A DNA stretch of 64,000 bases, from NCBI GenBank assembly GCA_039964455.1, contig JBDVXK010000016.1, forward strand, positions 1-64,000, read 5' to 3'. Under the pieces are notes generated by a model. It ran no database searches and was not told the origin of the DNA. It was given only the letters and a program-made list of their open reading frames with translations. Origin of the DNA: CALJFL01 sp039964455. Its GTDB lineage: Bacteria > Pseudomonadota > Gammaproteobacteria > Pseudomonadales > Halieaceae. Position 1 is the first letter of the stretch. Each line of letters starts with the position of its first letter. Of this stretch, positions 60,501 through 64,000 are shown piece by piece. The position numbers and the translations under genes were made by a program.

Positions 60501-62999
60501 ATGATAAAAAAATGGGGCTGGTCGATTTTACTGCTGGGCGCACTCGCAGGGTGCAGCGACTCTAATAACCGTAGCAACCCGGTAGAAGTACCGCCGGAGC
60601 CTGAACCCGAGCCCACGGTGACGTTTTCTGCCGAGGTCCGGCGCACCGAGTACGGCATTCCGCATATTAAGGCCGAAGACTGGGGTGGTCTCGGGTATGG
60701 CTTTGGCTACGCCTACGCACAGGATAATTTCTGTGTCGTGATGCGCGAAATCATCAAAACTCAGGGCCGTTCAGCAGAACTTTTCGGCGAAAAGGAAGGG
60801 AGTGCAGATTCCGACTTCCTATTGCGTTTTATTAATGGCGATAAGCAGACGTTTAAAGAGCAGTTTTTCGATCAGTTGCCTGAGTATGCTCAGGAGCTCT
60901 CTGAAGGTTTCGTTGCCGGCCTCAATCGCTACCTTGGCGATACCGGTGTAGAAAACCTGCCCGAAGGAGATTTCGGCTGCCGCAATGCCAGCTGGGTGGA
61001 GCCTATCGATGCGATAGATCTCACGCTGTATTTGCGCCGGCAGGCGCTGCGTGGCAGTTCCACGCAGGGTATTTTTCGCAGCGCATTGCTGGCCGTAGAG
61101 GGGCCCGCCACTGCGCAGGTGGCGAGCACAATTTTGGCCAAGCCAGAAAAGCGTCAGCCTGCTCCCGAAGTGGTAGCGTCACGTCTGTTGGCATCTGAGG
61201 GTCTGGCGGCAGCAACAGCGGAACTGCGCAGTGTGGAGCGCGGCAGTAACGGCCTTGCCCTAGGTAGGGATGCCACCCGCGATGGCAGTGGCATGCTGCT
61301 GGGGAATCCGCACCAACCCTGGTTTGGTGATGGCGCATGGTATATGGCCCATCTAACTTTGCCCGGCGTTTATGACGTGGCAGGTGCAGCGCTTCAGGGT
61401 TTCCCATTTATTGGCATAGGGTTTAACCGCGACGTTGCGTGGACACATACGGTATCGCTGGCTAACCGCTTCAGCCTGTATGAGCTCAAGCTTAATCCGG
61501 ATAACCCGCTGCAATATGATTTCGATGGCGAGTGGCTGGACATAGAGTCGGAAGATGTGACCATCAAGGTGCTATTGGAAGATGGCACGCTGGAAGAGCG
61601 AACGTTTACCTTCTACAGTTCGCATTATGGTCCGATTGTTAACCTCGGTGGTCTCGAGCCACTGTTGGAGGGCTGGCCCATGTTTAATGGTTCTGTGCTT
61701 GCCTTCCGTGATGCGAACCTGTTCACCGGTATTCGCAGCGTTGAGCAGTGGATAGAGAAAGCCCAAGCCAGTGACCTCGATGAGTACATCGAATCCCTGA
61801 ATATCATCGGTAACCCTGTGTTCCACGATCTTGCGGCTGATCGTAATGGTCAGGCCTTTTATGGTGAGGTCTCGGCTGTTCCCTTTATCACGCAGAATCA
61901 GCTGGATACCTGCGTTAACGGCTTGATTGCGCCTTTGCTGGCCAGAGTAACTACGAATGTGATCATCACCCTGGATGGTTCCGATCCGGCCTGTGAGTGG
62001 GGCAATGACCCCGATGCGCCTGAGGGCAGCAACTTGTACAGCAGCGCCAAGCTTCCGCAGTTGCGCACCACGGACTACGTGAGCAACAGCAACAATAGCT
62101 ATTGGCTCAGTGATGCCAATAATCCGCTGGAGGGCTTCCCAACGATTATGGGTCCTGTCGGCTATGAAGGACTGCAGCAGTTTTTGCGTACCCGCATTGG
62201 TCACATCATGGTTGAAGAGCGTAAGGCGGCAACAGACGGGCTCAGCGAAACACCGCTGTTCAATCTGGATACGCTCAAGCAGATGATGTACCTGAATCGC
62301 GTTTATGGTGCTGAGTTGGTACTGGACGATGTGCTGACCGTTTGTGAAACAGAGGCAGCGGCCAACGTGGAGCAAGCGTGTGAAGTACTGGCGGCCTGGG
62401 ATCTCAAAGCGGAACTGGACAGCCGTGGCACACAGGTATTTATCGAGTTCTGGGGCCGCATTCGTGGTGAATTTGGCAATTTCCAGAGTGTGGTTGCCAG
62501 CGATGAATTCTGGGCAGTAGATTTCGATCGCAATGATCCTCTGAACACGCCCACGGGTATCGACCTGACCGTTGAAGCCAACCACACGCGTGTTATCGAA
62601 GCCCTGGCAGAAGCGACCCGGCGACTGGACGAAAATTTCGTCAGCCTGGATGCCCCTTGGGGTGAGGTACAGTTTCTGGAGCGCAACAGCGAGAACGTAC
62701 CTATTCATGGTGGCGATGGAATGGCCGGCATTTATGGCGCGATCGGTGTAGGGCTGTCTGAGGGCGGTTACAAAAACCCCACGGGCGGTAATTCCTATAT
62801 TCAGGCCGTCACCTGGGATGAGAGTGAGTGTCCTATTGCCGATGCCATTCTGGTGCCATCGCAATCGACAGACCCGGAATCGCCGCATTTCGCCGACCAG
62901 ACCCGCTTGTATTCGAACAAGGACTGGATCCGCTTCCCGTTCTGTGAGGACGACATAGTTGCCAATCAGATTGGCGAAACGCTGATTATCGAGGAATAA
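60501..62999 (+). CDS. Penicillin-acylase-family lipoprotein (Ntn hydrolase)
   Basis: 832 aa. Lipobox LAGC (Cys18) gives an anchored lipoprotein, followed by a Pro/Glu-rich linker. The alpha chain (EVRRTEYGIPHIKAEDWGGLGYGFGYAYAQDN) and the self-cleavage site ERG-SNGLALG with nucleophile Ser249 are typical of penicillin/AHL acylases. The beta chain follows with NPHQPWFGDGAWYMAHL. It cleaves an amide bond of an acylated substrate; quorum-signal, cephalosporin or other acyl amides are possible. The ATG at 60501 is preferred to 60483 because AGGT precedes it. Confidence 0.92.
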   Translation: MIKKWGWSILLLGALAGCSDSNNRSNPVEVPPEPEPEPTVTFSAEVRRTEYGIPHIKAEDWGGLGYGFGYAYAQDNFCVVMREIIKTQGRSAELFGEKEGSADSDFLLRFINGDKQTFKEQFFDQLPEYAQELSEGFVAGLNRYLGDTGVENLPEGDFGCRNASWVEPIDAIDLTLYLRRQALRGSSTQGIFRSALLAVEGPATAQVASTILAKPEKRQPAPEVVASRLLASEGLAAATAELRSVERGSNGLALGRDATRDGSGMLLGNPHQPWFGDGAWYMAHLTLPGVYDVAGAALQGFPFIGIGFNRDVAWTHTVSLANRFSLYELKLNPDNPLQYDFDGEWLDIESEDVTIKVLLEDGTLEERTFTFYSSHYGPIVNLGGLEPLLEGWPMFNGSVLAFRDANLFTGIRSVEQWIEKAQASDLDEYIESLNIIGNPVFHDLAADRNGQAFYGEVSAVPFITQNQLDTCVNGLIAPLLARVTTNVIITLDGSDPACEWGNDPDAPEGSNLYSSAKLPQLRTTDYVSNSNNSYWLSDANNPLEGFPTIMGPVGYEGLQQFLRTRIGHIMVEERKAATDGLSETPLFNLDTLKQMMYLNRVYGAELVLDDVLTVCETEAAANVEQACEVLAAWDLKAELDSRGTQVFIEFWGRIRGEFGNFQSVVASDEFWAVDFDRNDPLNTPTGIDLTVEANHTRVIEALAEATRRLDENFVSLDAPWGEVQFLERNSENVPIHGGDGMAGIYGAIGVGLSEGGYKNPTGGNSYIQAVTWDESECPIADAILVPSQSTDPESPHFADQTRLYSNKDWIRFPFCEDDIVANQIGETLIIEE

Positions 63000-63060
63000 T
63001 AGAGCGACCGGTGAGGCGCTGCTGTCTTGTTCGTCTGCCTGATTCCTGAGGAGCGTGCGT

Positions 63061-63438
63061 ATGTTGGTATTGAAGAAAGCGTGGATCGCAATGGTGCTGT
63101 TACTGGCTCCGCTTTCCCCGGCTGTGGGCGACGATATAGGCGATGCCGCTTTGGCCTTGTGTGAGAAGGTTAAGGCCTGCTCCATGGCTCAAATCGATCA
63201 GGAAGATCTGACGCCGGAGCTACGTCAGATGATGGAGCCCATGTTGGAGAACATGTGCACCAATATGCAGGCGAGGGTGCAAGAGGTTCCCGTGGGCCAT
63301 GAGCTGTATCAGCCCTCTGTGGCCTGCATGCGTAGCATGGAGGCACTGAGTTGCGAGGCGATGATGGACAGCGAGCAATTCGCAACGCCTGAGTGTAAGG
63401 ACTACGAGCAGAAGGTCCGGGACGCGGCGGGGCAGTAG
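63061..63438 (+). CDS. Small secreted six-cysteine protein of unknown function
   Basis: 125 aa. A signal peptide to about residue 22 is followed by a mature region with six cysteines (ALCEKVKACSM, ENMCTN, VACMRS, LSCEAM, PECKDY), so disulfide-linked folding in the periplasm is likely. It also has several Met residues. No family recognised. The ATG at 63061 is chosen because GAGGAG lies 7 nt upstream; a GTG at 63055 is only 1 nt from it. It is 61 nt after the acylase gene in the same direction. Confidence 0.75.
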   Translation: MLVLKKAWIAMVLLLAPLSPAVGDDIGDAALALCEKVKACSMAQIDQEDLTPELRQMMEPMLENMCTNMQARVQEVPVGHELYQPSVACMRSMEALSCEAMMDSEQFATPECKDYEQKVRDAAGQ

Positions 63439-63540
63439 CACTTCCCTTTAACATCCTTTAGCCTGCTGTGTTGCAGGTAAGCGCACTACGACTATTCAGC
63501 GCAATGTCGTCCAGTCTTCCCGTCGCATCGTATATCGTGC

Positions 63541-64000
63541 ATGACGACTAAAAACCTATTGTTAATTCTTGGCGATCAACTTTCATTGGCGAATCCGGTC
63601 CTGGAGTCAGCGCAGCCTGGCAGGGATGTGGTAGTTCTGGCCGAGGTGGCTGAGGAAGCCGGTTATGTGCCGCACAACAGGCACAAGATAGCGCTCATAT
63701 TCTCTGCTATGCGGCACTTTTCCGAAGTGATCGCTGATCGCGGATTCGAGACAATCTATTATTCCTTGGACCAGGGCATGCAATCGCTGGAGCAGGCGCT
63801 GGAGGCCGCGCTGGCCACCACGAGTGCCACCGCTATACAGGTGTGTGAATGTGGTGAGTATCGCCTGCAGGAGCAGATGAAAGGCTGGCAGCAGACGCTG
63901 TCAGTGCCTGTTCAGATTCTCGAAGACTGTCGGTTTCTGGCCTCACATGAAGATTTTGGCACGTGGGCAAATGGCAAAAAGCAGCTGCGCATGGAGTACT
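63541..64000 (+). CDS. Photolyase/cryptochrome-family protein (FeS-BCP-like), 5' part
   Basis: The open frame runs off the window end after 153 codons. It starts TKNLLLILGDQLSLANPVL, with AEVAEEAGYVPHNRHKIALIFSAMRHFSEVIADRGFETIYY and VCECGEYRLQEQMKGW. LILGDQL...NRHKI..I.SAMRHF is typical of the iron-sulfur (6-4) photolyase/cryptochrome group of marine bacteria. It would use FAD and light to repair UV damage. The catalytic and FeS domains lie beyond the window, so the subtype is unproven. Confidence 0.85.
   Translation, partial: MTTKNLLLILGDQLSLANPVLESAQPGRDVVVLAEVAEEAGYVPHNRHKIALIFSAMRHFSEVIADRGFETIYYSLDQGMQSLEQALEAALATTSATAIQVCECGEYRLQEQMKGWQQTLSVPVQILEDCRFLASHEDFGTWANGKKQLRMEY

Noticed and set aside
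61572..63185. 537-codon open frame on the minus strand
   Set aside because: It is antisense to the penicillin-acylase gene, its translation has no recognisable domain, and it has no ribosome-binding site. It is a mirror frame of a codon-biased gene.
1..64000. CRISPR arrays, insertion sequences, phage or integrase genes, tRNA or rRNA
   Set aside because: No regularly spaced repeats, transposase or integrase motifs, or tRNA-like cloverleaf were seen while reading.

Overview
The window is a contiguous, densely coded, moderately GC-rich chromosomal segment of a gammaproteobacterium. The evidence for this is the str/S10/spc/alpha ribosomal cluster in the E. coli order, the uvrA | MFS | ssb and ispB | rplU-rpmA-obgE-proB arrangements, and the FabA/FabB pair. 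A WS/DGAT acyltransferase, twin ABC1 kinases, a MtrB/PioB-type porin and secreted acylases suggest a marine oligotroph of the Cellvibrionales/Halieaceae type, but that placement is an inference. No insertion sequence, prophage, CRISPR array, rRNA or tRNA was seen.

Layout. 1-649: 3' part of tuf with its terminator. 717-1838: three small genes (double-TM2 membrane protein, DUF465/YdcH protein, DksA/TraR-type zinc finger) lying between tuf and rpsJ. 2190-16058: 28 genes of the S10, spc and alpha operons through secY, rpmJ, rpoA and rplQ. There is a clear sigma70 promoter before rpsJ, another before rpsM, a possible S4-binding leader, and a bidirectional terminator after rplQ. 16150-20985: uvrA (-), an MFS exporter and ssb. 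21090-23707: a degenerate RmlD-like SDR, moaB and moeA. 23737-25482: fabA-fabB (-). 25719-30990: sugar nucleotide supply genes (manC, galU, phosphomannomutase) with convergent pgi. 31061-35357: ispB (-), rplU-rpmA, obgE, proB. 35362-39901: aldehyde dehydrogenase with an upstream palindrome, a small membrane protein, a ZIP transporter, a PEMT/ICMT-like methyltransferase and hemH.

40019-47636 (-) is the most distinctive part: a five-gene operon for an electron conduit across the whole envelope. In transcription order it encodes a NapC/CymA-type tetraheme quinol dehydrogenase, a periplasmic multiheme protein fused to an ethylbenzene-dehydrogenase-type heme domain, a DmsE/MtrA-type decaheme, a MtrB/PioB outer-membrane barrel and an OmcA/MtrC-type decaheme lipoprotein. 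Together they carry 33 CXXCH sites plus one CX3CH. A near-consensus FNR/Anr box with class II spacing precedes the operon, and a UbiA/MenA-type prenyltransferase gene lies just upstream on the same strand. Electrons would pass from the quinol pool through the periplasm to an extracellular acceptor (or inward from a donor), probably under low oxygen.

48839-64000 is accessory metabolism: a secreted M20 amidohydrolase, an SDR, a DUF1993 protein, a membrane-anchored alpha/beta hydrolase, two adjacent ABC1/UbiB-family kinases, a WS/DGAT enzyme (-), an MFS transporter (-), a small-ORF/hairpin region, an M19 dipeptidase (-), a lipoprotein penicillin-acylase-family hydrolase, a small secreted Cys-containing protein, and the start of a photolyase/cryptochrome gene cut by the window end.
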